From the NCBI GenBank assembly GCA_024516035.1, contig CM044961.1, positions 32,349,051 to 32,413,050 of the forward strand: a stretch of 64,000 bases of DNA, written 5' to 3'. Positions 21,780 to 31,416 of this stretch are shown here, piece by piece (positions within the stretch are counted from its first letter, which is position 1; each line of letters opens with the position of its first letter). Source of the stretch: Bactericera cockerelli. Lineage: Eukaryota; Arthropoda; Insecta; Hemiptera; Triozidae. The translations under genes were made by a program, and so were the position numbers. The notes beneath the pieces are model-generated. The model did not search any database and was not told the DNA's origin. It saw only the letters and a list, made by a program, of their open reading frames with translations.

Positions 21780-22370
21780 AGAAAGAAGTAGAGAGAGAAA
21801 GGCGGAGAAAGAGAGAATTAAAGCGAGATTTAGAGGGAGAGAAAATAATATTATAGAGAAAAGAGAGCTTAAAACCAAAACGAACTAGAGAAGGAATGTC
21901 AAAAAAGAGAGAAAGTGAAGGAGAGAGAGAAAGAGAGAGAGAGAAGTAGAGAAAAAGAGGGAGATATGGAGAGAGAAAGAGAGAGAAAAAAGTAATTATA
22001 GAGAAAAGAGAGCTTAAAACTAAAACGAAATAGTGAAGGAATGTCAGAAATAGAGAGAGAAGGAGAGAGAAACGGAGAAAAGGAGAGAGAATTTGAGAAA
22101 GAAAGAACAAAGAAGATGGAAGGGGAGGAAAATTTCTTCTCGGAATGAAATTGGACTTCATTAATCAGAGGGTTTTGCCTGGGAGAAATAGAGGCTGGGA
22201 GATACAACAGGAATGAAGGCTTGGAGGTGTGGGGGTGAAATGTTGTCACCCTCATTACAAGTTCTCACTCATTTTCTCACTCTTCCTCGAGAAATCTCTT
22301 TCCCTCTCTCTCTCACTCATTTTCTCCCCACTCCCCTTCTTCTCTCTCTCCCTCCCTCTCTCTTTTTTTG
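21780..22370. repeat. GA tract then CT tract, with internal ~130-bp duplication
   Basis: ATAGAGAAAAGAGAGCTTAA AAC occurs at about 21854 and 21999, each followed by AAAACGAA-TAG and AAGGAATGTC, so the purine region grew by duplication. CT-rich sequence follows at 22300-22370. Confidence 0.8.
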
Positions 22371-22373
22371 TTT

Positions 22374-22540
22374 TTAAGGATGAGTGTTTCACACCTTCTT
22401 TTTATTTCGTAGCACGAAACAGGAGCTACTGTAGACGCTTGTAGTCCGTTATGCGCCATTATCCCTCCTCTCTGATGGGCGAGAAGTGACACAATACTTC
22501 CCATTTAGGTGCTGGGTCAACACGAGCGTTACCTCTCTCT
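22374..22540 (-). repeat. SINE family D, tail part
   Basis: Contains (plus reading) AGGATGAGTGTTTCACACC, GAAACAGGAGCTACTGTAGA, CTCTGATGGGCGAGAAGTGA and GTGCTGGGTCAACACGAGCG. It is truncated before the tRNA head. Confidence 0.8.
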
Positions 22541-22880
22541 GGCTTTTTTCTACGTTTCACTCTCATCCTTTTGTTTTTGAGTAAATCACTCCTCTGGTCT
22601 CCTCCTCATTATTCTTCTTATCTAGAGGGCATAATTAATTAATACCTAGGGTTTGTTAATCCAAGCCCCTATCACAAAATAGCTGATATGAATCAGTACA
22701 TCAGTATCCCACAAAAAACTACCGTTAAAAAAAGGGCCAAGTTCCAGAACTCCTATCCAAAAAGGTTTCGCCAATGAATGCAGTGATATCTTGTTTGCGG
22801 CCAAGTTGTCTTGGTACTAAACTATTTCTTTTTATTAAAACCCGTTTTCTGAGTTCCTCATTTTGTATGTTTTTAACTTC

Positions 22881-23007
22881 AAACTATCCTCTAACTTGGC
22901 CAGTTTCGCTCCTTGTGATGGTTATATTGTCATTTTGTACCTATACATATAGTGGTAGTATTCCATACAACCGATAGCATAAAACTGGCCAAGTTAGAGG
23001 ATAGTTT
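22881..23007. repeat. 26-bp perfect inverted repeat with 75-bp spacer
   Basis: AAACTATCCTCTAACTTGGC CAGTTT (22881-22906) is exactly reverse-complemented at 22982-23007. No other copy was seen. It may be the ends of a very small TIR element. Confidence 0.75.
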
Positions 23008-23151
23008 TCAATTAAGTAGGTATCTATCGAAAAAAATCCCTGCAGGCCAGTGAATAACTTTGGATTTTATCAATGAACTATTGTAATACATTATAAATCA
23101 CGAAAATAAATTCGTTGTCTGCTCTCAAAATTTTAGTAAAAAAAAAAGTTA

Positions 23152-23263
23152 TAAGTTATCATATTATTGTGTTGATCTCAAATCTCGCTTCACTAAATCT
23201 ACGCTGAAACCGGGAATTGAACCACCGACCTCCAGGTTACAAGTCCGCCGCCGCCTTACTGAT
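23152..23263 (-). repeat. SINE family B, body-deleted copy
   Basis: Head with GGCGGCGGCGGACTTGTAAC (one GGC expansion) and a short body. The CACGAAAGTGAT segment is lost. Confidence 0.75.
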
Positions 23264-23342
23264 GTTGCTGATATAGACGACATGAAAATTTGTTTTTCCA
23301 CCACAACACAGAGTGTGCCGATAATCTATATTTCATGAATAT

Positions 23343-23633
23343 TTGGAACAACGAAGATTCATTAGTTTTCCCAAGGGTTCAATGACTTCAATGGCTCGTG
23401 AAGAAAAAGCTCAAGTTATCACGATGGATGATCGCACGAATATTTGGTTCAGGAAGAGCCAGCTAAAAGTTGACTGGAGACCATCACTCAGCCCCAGTTG
23501 TAGCCAAGCTCGTAACAACAACACCAACAACAACAGCATGTTATACAATCAGAATATTGACAAGAGGAGAAGAGATGGGTTGGCAATGGAGATATTTGTC
23601 TTGGGGATTTTTAATTGTTTACGCTGCCTATGA
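23343..23633 (+). CDS. Unassigned 96-codon open frame in low-repeat DNA
   Basis: The open frame has mixed amino-acid usage and is not derived from any repeat seen here, unlike most open stretches in this window. It includes an Asn-rich run (about residues 58-64) and a basic KRRRD segment. I recognise no domain, no splice sites were fixed, and it lies 300 bp upstream of the candidate exon at 23940. It may be a chance frame or an exon piece. Confidence 0.15.
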   Translation: MEQRRFISFPKGSMTSMAREEKAQVITMDDRTNIWFRKSQLKVDWRPSLSPSCSQARNNNTNNNSMLYNQNIDKRRRDGLAMEIFVLGIFNCLRCL

Positions 23634-23939
23634 TGATGGGTTTCAAGGCTACTTTTAGGTTAAAATAGGGGATTTTTTTTCAACAAACTTGTATACTTAG
23701 GGCGAAATTAATAGACAAAATCGATAATTTAAGTATTTCCTTAGATTCGGTTTTCCTCATCTAAGACAGTACGCAATCTCAGACGCAGTGCCACAGAGGT
23801 ATTACAAAAACGTCTATTAATTTCGGCCTTACTTTATCAGCAGGAAAAAAATATTAAAATAATATCCGTGATTTGTTTTGAATGACCTTTCAAATTTTGA
23901 ACGCCAAAAATGAATTAGTACTACGCAACAATAGTTAAA

Positions 23940-24314
23940 ATGAGTCGTCAAGTCATCATAAATCTAATAACTATCAGTTATCTTCTTTTTTTAAATTGTG
24001 AAACTAAAAAAGGTGAGTTGACATTAAATTTATAAGTACATGAAAATAAATTTATTTCAATAAATAGTTATAGATTCTTCTTAAAAATCAATACGATATA
24101 ATACGTAACTAAAAATACTTAGGTAGTTTGTTTATATTGAAAAAAATACTTCTTTGCAATTCATTAAAAGAATAATATATAGTTTGTTAAAAGTCTATTA
24201 AATTGCTTTGGTTTTTCATTTGCAGTCTTCAAAATCACAAACGGTATTAGTCAAATCAAAATCTGCAGTCTTCAAAATCATCAGTTCCAAATAAAATCAA
24301 AATCTCCAGTCTAG
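23940..24314 (+). CDS. Candidate two-exon small secreted peptide (speculative)
   Basis: Exon 1 (23940-24012) encodes MSRQVIINLITISYLLFLNC then ETKK: one basic residue, a 14-residue hydrophobic core and a Cys, which is a convincing signal-peptide shape. It runs into the donor G|GTGAGT at 24013. The next good acceptor is TTTTTCATTTGCAG ending at 24225, after a 213-bp AT-rich intron-sized gap. Splicing keeps frame for about 29 more codons inside the first units of the minisatellite and stops at TAG 24312-24314, giving about 53 residues. No homologue is recognised. Known: small secreted salivary proteins with signal peptides and short exons are common in plant-sucking insects. Inferred: everything about expression. 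The start context and promoter are not diagnostic. Confidence 0.25.
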
Positions 24315-25944
24315 AAAATCACCAGTTCAAAATAAAATCAAAATTTCCAGTCTACAAAATCATCAGTTCAATATAAAATCAAAATCTGCAGTCTTCAAAA
24401 TCATCAGTGCAAAATTAAATCAAAATCTGGAGTCTTCAAAATCATCAGTTCATCAAAATCTGGAGTCTTCAAAATCATCAGTTCATCAAAATCTGGAGTC
24501 TTCAAAATCATCAGTTCAAAATAAAATCAAAATTTCCAGTCTACAAAATCATCAGTTTAAAATAAAATCAAAATCTGGAGTCTTCAAAATCATCAGTTCA
24601 TCAAAATCTGGAGTCTTCAAAATCATCAGTTCATCAAAATCTGGAGTCTTGAAAATCATCAGTTCAAAATAAAATCAAAATCTGCAGTCTTCAAAATCAT
24701 CAATTCAAAATAAAATCAAAATCTCCAGTCTACAAAATCATCAGTTCCAAATAAAATCAAAATCTCCAGTCTACAAAATCATCAGTTCCAAATAAAATCA
24801 AAATCTCCAGTCTACAAAATCATCAGTTCAAAATCTGCAGTCTTCAAAATCATCAGTTCCAAATGAAATCAAAATCTCCAGTCTACAAAATCATCAGTTC
24901 CAAATAAATTCAAAATCTCCAGTCTACAAAATCATCAGTTCCAAATAAAATCAAAATCTCCAGTCTTCAAAATCATCAGTTCATCAAAATCTGGAGTCTT
25001 CAAAATCATCAGTTCAAAATAAAATCAAAATTTCCAGTCTACAAAATCATCAGTTTAAAATAAAATCAAAATCTGGAGTCTTCAAAATCATCAGTTCATC
25101 AAAATCTGGAGTCTTCAAAATCATCAGTTCATCAAAATCTGGAGTCTTGAAAATCATCAGTTCAAAATAAAATCAAAATCTGCAGTCTTCAAAATCATCA
25201 ATTCAAAATAAAATCAAAATCTCCAGTCTACAAAATCATCAGTTCCAAATAAAATCAAAATCTCCAGTCTACAAAATCATCAGTTCCAAATAAAATCAAA
25301 ATCTCCAGTCTACAAAATCATCAGTTCAAAATCTGCAGTCTTCAAAATCATCAGTTCCAAATGAAATCAAAATCTCCAGTCTACAAAATCATCAGTTCCA
25401 AATAAATTCAAAATCTCCAGTCTACAAAATCATCAGTTCCAAATAAAATCAAAATCTCCAGTCTACAAAATCATCAGTTCCAAATAAAATCAAAATCTCC
25501 AGTCTACAAAATCATCAGTTCAAAATCTGCAGTCTTCAAAATCATCAGTTCCAAATAAAATCAAAATCTCCAGTCAACAAAATCATCAGTTCAATATCTC
25601 CGGTCTACAAAATCATCAGTTCAAAATCTGCAGTCTTCAAAATCAACAGTTCCAAATAAAATCAAAATATCCAGTCTTCAAAATCATCAGTTCAAAATCT
25701 GCAGTCTTCAAAATCATCAGTTCCAAATAAAATCAAAATCTCCAGTCAACAAAATCATCAGTTCAATATCTCCGGTCTACAAAATCATCAGTTCAAAATC
25801 TGCAGTCTTCAAAATCAACAGTTCCAAATAAAATCAAAATATCCAGTCTTCAAAATCATCAGTTCAAAATAAAATCAAAATCTCCCGTCTACAAAATCAT
25901 CAGTTCAAAATAAAATTAAAATCTATAGTCTTCAAAATCATCAG
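24226..25944 (+). repeat. 1.7-kb minisatellite of 41-, 30- and 33-bp units with higher-order duplication
   Basis: Three unit types share AGTC-T-CAAAATCATCAGTTC: a 41-bp unit with CCAAATAAAATCAAAATCTC, a 30-bp unit with CTGCAGTCTTC, and a 33-bp unit with CATCAAAATCTGG. About 45 units. The block 24481 to about 24965 is repeated at 24979 to about 25465 with a constant 498-bp offset, tested at five private variants. A 172-bp block near 25570 is repeated at 25743. The array starts right after a splice-acceptor-like TTTGCAG and ends at CATCAG|GTAAGAG. Confidence 0.95.
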
Positions 25945-26410
25945 GTAAGAGAACAAATGATTGCCTGCTTTTTTTTAGATTTTTGATGACTTGACTGAGA
26001 CAAAAAATTCACATTTAAAAAGATAAAGGTCATTCAGAGAAAGAGTTAAAATTATTGTGTACAGAACGTCTCTTTTGTAATTTTGTTAAATTAATATATA
26101 AATGTACAAAATTTTCAAAAAAAATATTAAAATAGAAATTTTGTATTGTTATTTTGTGTCTGTACCAAACGGCACTTGCACACGGGAAAAAATGTCCGAT
26201 TCTATTGTAAATAAATCATTCAAGCCATTTCTGCGATCAAAACCACCAAAAACGAGCTTCACAAATACATACCGTAAAAAGCCTACGAAAGTTGCCTGAG
26301 CAACATGGCTAAGGCTCAGAGGATCAAGAAAGAGGCTTGTATTTTATTGTTATTTTTTTATGTATTGCTTTTTTATTAGCATTTATTATACTTTTATGTA
26401 TTGATTTCAT
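25945..26410. other. Downstream flank of the minisatellite with a short basic open frame
   Basis: 26102-26299 is an open frame of 65 codons with a hydrophobic, Tyr/Cys-containing patch followed by a Lys/Arg/Ser/Pro-rich C-terminal part. It is not derived from a recognised repeat. TACAG at 26061-26065 is acceptor-like, but the frame after it is closed by TAA at 26093, so I could not join it to the upstream candidate exon. Confidence 0.2.
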
Positions 26411-26680
26411 CCTCATTTATTTTTTATTTGAGAATATGACCACATAATAATCAGACTCTAAGGGTTAGGTGGTAGACAATGCTTATAGCATTGGGTAACC
26501 ACCAGGCGAGGTTAATGCTCAAAACATTTTTTACCACCTAACCCTCAGAGTCTTATTATTATGTGGTCACAAACTCAAATGAATGAGGAAAAATTCATCC
26601 ACTGGGTGGGATTCGAACCAACGGATCCCTACGCTACCTGAATTACGAGACTAGCGCGTTAACCACTTGACACCAGAGTA
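26411..26680. repeat. Inverted pair of SINE family A parts
   Basis: 26411-26492 is a plus-strand body fragment (GACCACATAATAATCAGACT, GGGTTAGGTGGTAGA). It joins at TTGGG to a nearly complete minus-strand copy (26494-26680) with head GTTAACGCGCTAGTCTCGTA and box B GGTTCGAATCCC. Confidence 0.8.
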
Positions 26681-27000
26681 TTACTATTATATTTTTTAGG
26701 CTATTCACCTAAAACTATTTTTGACTCACCAGATACACCCTGTATATTAATTGCAATCATTTTTCAAAACTTATCTTTCAACATCAGTGGGGAAATTTGT
26801 TTGGTTCTAATTTGGCTGTCGGTGACAAGCTCGGAATTGGGTCCAGATGTAATGAGGAATGAGTAATGAGAATTAGGAATGAGATTTGATGGAAATGAGA
26901 TTGTATTGGGGAGCAGATTTTATAAGAAATAAGGTGGGGGGATCAATACATTTCATTAGAGCGTGTATTATGCACGTACAATTGTATACATATATTATGT

Positions 27001-27095
27001 ATACAAAAGTATATCATGTATACAAAAGTATATCACGTAAATTCACTAGGTTGATGGCATTCTGCCGCAACCTAGTGAATTTACGTGCTTAGCAC
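27001..27095. repeat. Short hairpin with a perfect 20-bp stem
   Basis: CACGTAAATTCACTAGGTTG (27034-27053) pairs exactly with 27068-27087. The 14-nt loop itself contains GGCA-TTC-TGCC. Just upstream GTATACAAAAGTATATCA is present twice in tandem. The pre-miRNA-like size is suggestive only. Confidence 0.7.
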
Positions 27096-27370
27096 GTTTT
27101 ATAAGTTTTACAGCGAATTGAGGTTAAAACACTCATATTGATATAACCTCATTGATACCCCCCCCCCATAAAAAACAGTAACAGTTTATTTTACTGTTTT
27201 CATTATAAAAAAAACCGTACCTAGTACCTACTTTTTATAGTGCGGCTGTCCCTTTTTCCTTTTTTTTTCCTAGAATAGCGACATAGCAAACTATTGGCCA
27301 AAACGGCCATTTAGAAAAATCTATTAATATCTGTTAAAATGAGAAGCGCAGAGAGCAAAAAGCAGTTCAG

Positions 27371-27490
27371 TTCCGGCGCAATCCAGTCTGGGTGAGGTTA
27401 ATGTGGGTAGCAGGTTTGTAACCTGCGAATGGAGGGTAACATCCCCGGCGTGATATGACCATGCAGTTGAAAGCGACGTGAAACCTTAAT
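27371..27490 (+). repeat. 5S-derived SINE (family F), central domain and tail only
   Basis: ATCCAGTCTGGGTGAGGTTA, TGGGTAGCAGG with TTGTAACCTGCGAATGG, and CAGTTGAAAGCGACGTGAAA. The head is lost. Confidence 0.8.
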
Positions 27491-27792
27491 TAAAAGCAAA
27501 ACTCAATTGTAGGAGACACACAGTGGAAGTGATATAGCACTTCTTCATTCGATGAAACAAGCGGGGAAGTAAAATACCAGGCTGACAAGATAAATCGTAC
27601 CATCACAAATCTTCCTCGATTATGTAAGAATGGCTCGTGATAAATATAAAATAAAATTGAGAAAAGAAATTAATGTATTTCTTGAATTTTTATATTTTTG
27701 AAGAAGTTCTTTCATAACCAAACAATTAATACCAAACAATACAGTTATTACCATTTACCTGAACTATTCCATAATATGTGATTTTAATAATC
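27491..27792. other. Unassigned AT-rich sequence
   Basis: No repeat match and no coding signal. Confidence 0.4.
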
Positions 27793-27965
27793 ATATAACA
27801 CGCCATAAAGCACATAATGACGCCACAAAGCACATATTACGTTTCAAAGCATATAACACCACAAAGAATACATAACAACTTAACAACAAAAAGCACATAC
27901 TACGCCATAAAGCACACATAACGCCATAAAGCACACATAACGCCATAAAAAACACATTATGCCAT
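27793..27965 (+). repeat. ~20-bp minisatellite (GCCATAAAGCACACATAAC)
   Basis: About eight units, well preserved at 27902-27950 and degenerate to the left. Confidence 0.85.
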
Positions 27966-28084
27966 GCCGCGCGCCGCCTCAGTTCGAAAGCACAATTTCG
28001 CCTGCCACCTCAGCGTAATCAATTTGCTGCGAAATGAAATGACATGGATAGAGTTGTTGAGATAGATGCTCAGATGAGAACAAG

Positions 28085-28158
28085 ATAAAGTGAGAGATAA
28101 AGAAAGAGAAGGGAGAGGGAGAGAGATAAAGAAGGAGAGGAGAGAGGGAGAGAGAGAC

Positions 28159-28196
<38 letters not shown>

Positions 28197-28240
28197 AGAA
28201 AGAGAGGGGAGAGGGAGAGGGAGAGAGAGAGAGAGAAAAT
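28085..28240. repeat. GA microsatellite
   Basis: (GA)n with AGATAAAGAAAGAGAGGGGA interruptions occurring twice. Confidence 0.9.
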
Positions 28241-28292
28241 TATAAGACCTAGATTTAAAAGAAGGATGATGATTTTTGATTATTATTTTTTT

Positions 28293-28475
28293 GTGGTGAA
28301 GCACAAGGCCTCTTCGCAATTTTTGGGGGTAGCGGAGCATATCTAAGATCCTCCTTCACTTTTCAACTTATTCTATTATATTAATTTCTTTTTACTCTGG
28401 TAATGCATCCACTGGTCGTTACCCATACAAGTAACTACTCATTTTTCCTCACGAGGAATGAGTGGACCCCGAAGA
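28293..28475 (-). repeat. SINE family J, body and tail
   Basis: Shares GTGGTGAAGCACAAGGCCTC, GTAATGC-CTGGTCGTTAC and CTCACGAGG-ATGAGTGGAC with 19405-19590. The tRNA head is missing in both, so this may be a headless subfamily or a shared truncation. Confidence 0.75.
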
Positions 28476-28813
28476 TTTACAAGAAGTATAAATTTGGTAA
28501 GAAGATAAACAATCTAAATATAGGATCATCTAAATTGAAGAATGGCAATTCTTTCAACATCCTCTAACTAAGGGTTAATTTGGCCCTAGAATTACCTACT
28601 CAGGAGACGTGTTTACATGAGGATGAATATTATGGATATGGTACTATAAATTTTGATTGGCATTTGTGAAAATCTAATTTTCTGATAGACATCAGGATAT
28701 CAGGTATTAGTATCCTATCTTCTATCCTTATGTACCTTTCCACTCTTTCCAGAGATTGGGATTCAATATCTTAACTTTTTCAAGGATTTGTTATCCAAAT
28801 CTAGAGAGGGAAG
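28476..28813. other. Unassigned AT-rich sequence
   Basis: Nothing recognised. Confidence 0.4.
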
Positions 28814-28992
28814 ATAAATTATTGCTTTCAGATAAATTTTCAATTTCGTAGGTATATGATTTCTGATCAATTGAGATTGTTTTGTTCGTATAGTAATATA
28901 TGTACCTATAGACAGGGATGATAACTTTCAGATAAATTTTCAATTTGGTATGATTTCAGATCAATTGAGATTGTTTAGTTCGTATAATATGT
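28814..28992 (+). repeat. Local direct duplication, ~75-90 bp
   Basis: CTTTCAGATAAATTTTCAAT, GATTTC-GATCAATTGAGATT and GTTCGTATA occur at about 28826-28890 and again at 28924-28985. Confidence 0.8.
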
Positions 28993-29034
28993 ACATCCAC
29001 AATCCCCATCAAACAGCTCGGCTGAGGTGTGAAG

Positions 29035-29410
29035 GTACATAAGTACCTAGTAACATACTAGTACTAGTAACATACTAGTACCTAGTAACATACTAGTACC
29101 AGTATGTAACAATACTAGTACCTAGTAACATACTAGTACCTAGTAACATACTAGTACCTAGTAACATACTAGTACCTAGTAACATACTAGTACCTAGTAA
29201 CATACTAGTACCTAGTAACATACTAGTACCTAGTAACATCTAGTACTAGTAACTTAGTACTAGTAACTATAGTACCTAGTAACATACTAGTACCTAGTAA
29301 CATACTAGTACCTAGTAACATACTAGTACCTAGTAACATACTAGTACCTAGTAACATACTAGTACCTAGTAACATACTAGTACCTAGTAACATACTAGTA
29401 CCTAGTAACA
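29035..29410 (+). repeat. 18-bp minisatellite (ACTAGTACCTAGTAACAT)
   Basis: About 20 units. SpeI-like ACTAGT and the near-palindromic TACTAGTACCTAGTA occur in each. A less regular centre lies at 29230-29275. The minus-strand repeat-peptide frame is a by-product. Confidence 0.95.
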
Positions 29411-29417
29411 TATATAC

Positions 29418-29500
29418 AATCATGGGTTCCCAAACGATGGGTCCCAAAATGATCGCGACCACTGTTGGGTCGCGAAATGGCCCAATTAGGTTTATCAAAA
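29418..29500 (+). mobile_element. hAT-like terminal fragment
   Basis: TGGGTTCCCAAACGATGGGT and GGGTCGCGA resemble the ends of insect hAT non-autonomous elements (compare 63925-64000). The other end was not found. Confidence 0.35.
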
Positions 29501-29619
29501 GGAAACCCCATTAATCGTTTCTTTGATCTGAGAAAAGAAAGTTATTTTTAGATCAGCAAAAGAAATCCGAATTTACAGCTAGTGCAAGAATAAATGAACT
29601 AGTTGCGAAGAAAAGAAAA

Positions 29620-30671
29620 GCGCACGAATAGCTCAGTGGTTAAGCACTCGCTTGCCATGCGGAAGGTCCTGGGTTCGAACCCCCGCGCCGATTGAAATTT
29701 GTATTCAAAATTTGGTTGTTTGTAAGGGATACCTAATACTACCTACCTCCCTTCCGGTGCGCTCGTGTTGACCCAGCACCTAATTGGGAAGTATTGTGTC
29801 ACTTCTCGCCCATCAGAGGAGAGACATACTACGGGATGGGCAGGCTACAACACAGACCACAAGCGTCCACAGTAGCTCCTGTTTCATGGCTACGAAATAA
29901 AAAACACTGCCAATTATGGACACAAAACTTCCTCGTGATTGTTTCACATTGTGTACACGTGCGAATTTTGAGTTTTTATAGTAAATAACTTGTATCTCCG
30001 AAACGGCTAAACCGATTTTCTTCAAATTTGCTTTATATGGTAGAAAACCATTTTTTCTACATTCTGGATTCTACAAAAAAAATTGTATCGGCAAGTCGTA
30101 GTTCTTATTTTTTGACTTTATTGTCCAAAATTTCGGATTTTCTTAAATATTAGAGTCAAATTATAATTAATTTGAAAATAAATATAAATAACTTATGTAA
30201 AATAATAATATGCATAACCATACAAAATTTCATCAAAATCGGGTGTACCGTTCACGAGATATAAGCGTTTAAGTAAAAAGTTAGTGGTCAGGCGCATGGT
30301 CTCTTTCACCCAGAGCCGCTAGTACGAGTTCGATGAATTTAAAATGGGACCATCTGCAGAATGTCTCCTAGATGTGTACAAAATTTCATCAAAATCGGTC
30401 GAGTAGTTTCCGAGATTTGCGCGTTACAAGGAATCGTTTTAACAGACCGACAGACAGACCGACAGACAGACCGACAGACCGACAGACGGACACAAAACCA
30501 AATTTGCTCAGGAGGTTATGAAACGTCCAGAAATATGAAAAAAATTGAAATCGGAGCAAAAAAATATTTTTTTTTACAAAAACGAACACAATACTTCCGA
30601 TTTCTAATATTAGAAATTTCTCGGAAGTAAAAAGACTGTGAAACACTCATCTTTAAAAAAAAAAAAAACAT
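29620..30671 (+). repeat. tRNA-Gly(GCC)-like SINE (family D), interrupted by element E
   Basis: Head GCGCACGAATAGCTCAGTGG, then CTCGCTTGCCATGCGGAAG whose anticodon-loop GCC and flanks match tRNA-Gly(GCC), and T-arm GGGTTCGAACCCC. The body carries GTTTGTAAGGGATACC, GCGCTCGTGTTGACCCAGCA and the TGATGGGCGAGAAG region (here as its complement). The copy stops in GAAATAAAAAA at 29904 and resumes at 30631 with GACTGTGAAACACTCATC and a poly(A). A 726-bp element occupies the gap. Confidence 0.85.
29905..30630 (+). mobile_element. Element E, full length, nested in SINE D
   Basis: Begins CACTGCCAATTATGGACAC and ends TTTCTCGGAAGTAA. The end carries the 16-bp palindrome TTTCTAATATTAGAAA flanked by CTTCCGA and TCGGAAG, a strong terminal hairpin. 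The sequence ACTTCC preceded by ACACAA occurs near both ends. Inside, a ~45-bp module (AAATTTCATCAAAATCGG then an AGTTTCCGAGATTTGCGCG-like part) occurs in plus orientation at about 30222 and 30381 and in minus orientation at about 29987. A (ACAGACCG)n microsatellite lies at 30437-30490. No protein is encoded. The class is unresolved; such modules are common in insect non-autonomous elements. Confidence 0.8.
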
Positions 30672-30675
30672 CTCC

Positions 30676-30751
30676 TGTCCCGGCTCGGTTATGAACTCGC
30701 GACCTCTGGATTATCACTCAGACGCCTTGACCACTGAGCTACAGGGACAGA
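30676..30751 (-). repeat. tRNA-like head of SINE family C without body
   Basis: CTGTCCCTGTAGCTCAGTGG at the 5' side and GAGCCGGGACAG at the 3' side, T-arm degenerate. It directly follows the poly(A) of SINE D. Not a functional tRNA: the T-loop is GAGTTCATAACC. Confidence 0.65.
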
Positions 30752-30776
30752 CTTTATTACTACGTATAATGGCTGG

Positions 30777-30826
30777 ATCGATAAGGCGGCGGACTCGTAA
30801 TCAGGAGTTCGATGGTTCGAGTCAGA
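30777..30826 (+). repeat. SINE family B head fragment
   Basis: TCGATAAGGCGGCGGACTCG and GATGGTTCGAGTC; the body is absent. Confidence 0.65.
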
Positions 30827-31207
30827 AGTTCCACAAAGATTTAATGATAACTTTAAACTTATTATTTTTATTAAAGTTGTTTAAGATGTAGCTCCTGTTT
30901 CATGGTTCGACTGTAGTAAGTTCGGGAAAAGCCAAGTGAAAGAAGAAGAGGTACCTACCTACATCTCAATGCCAAAAAATAGAATAGCTAATGCTCTCTA
31001 GTGGATAGTATCAAAAACTTTTAGAAAATCTGAAAGGTTTCGAGAACAGAGTAACACAAATTACAACAAAAAATTTCTGCAATTTGAAAATTGACATGAA
31101 AAACACAAACCTTTATAATTATCATTCGACATTTATATTTCATGAATAGCTACTTCGTTAGAAATATTTAATATTCCTGCCTGATAAAATTATTTATTGG
31201 AATTGTA

Positions 31208-31416
31208 ATAATAATAATAATAACAACACTCTTTGGTGGAAGGTAACCACCAGGCGAGGTTAATACTCAAAGCATTTTCTACCACCTAACCCTCAGAGTC
31301 TAATTATTATTTGGTCGCAAATTCAAATTAATTAGAAAAATTCATGCACCGGGTGGGATTCGAACCAACGGATCCCTACGCTACCTGGATTACCAGACTA
31401 AGCGTGTTAAAACTTG
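31208..31416 (-). repeat. SINE family A, nearly complete
   Basis: Tail, body and box B (GGTTCGAATCCC) intact. The very 5' end is lost in TAACACGCTTAGTCTGG. Confidence 0.85.

Noticed and set aside
24226..25944. CRISPR-like array of ~40-bp repeats
   Set aside because: There are no unique spacers; the whole unit is repeated, unit lengths vary, and the surroundings are animal DNA. It is a minisatellite.
29223..29498. Repeat peptide with LGTSM units on the minus strand
   Set aside because: Comes from the 18-bp minisatellite, again a multiple of three.
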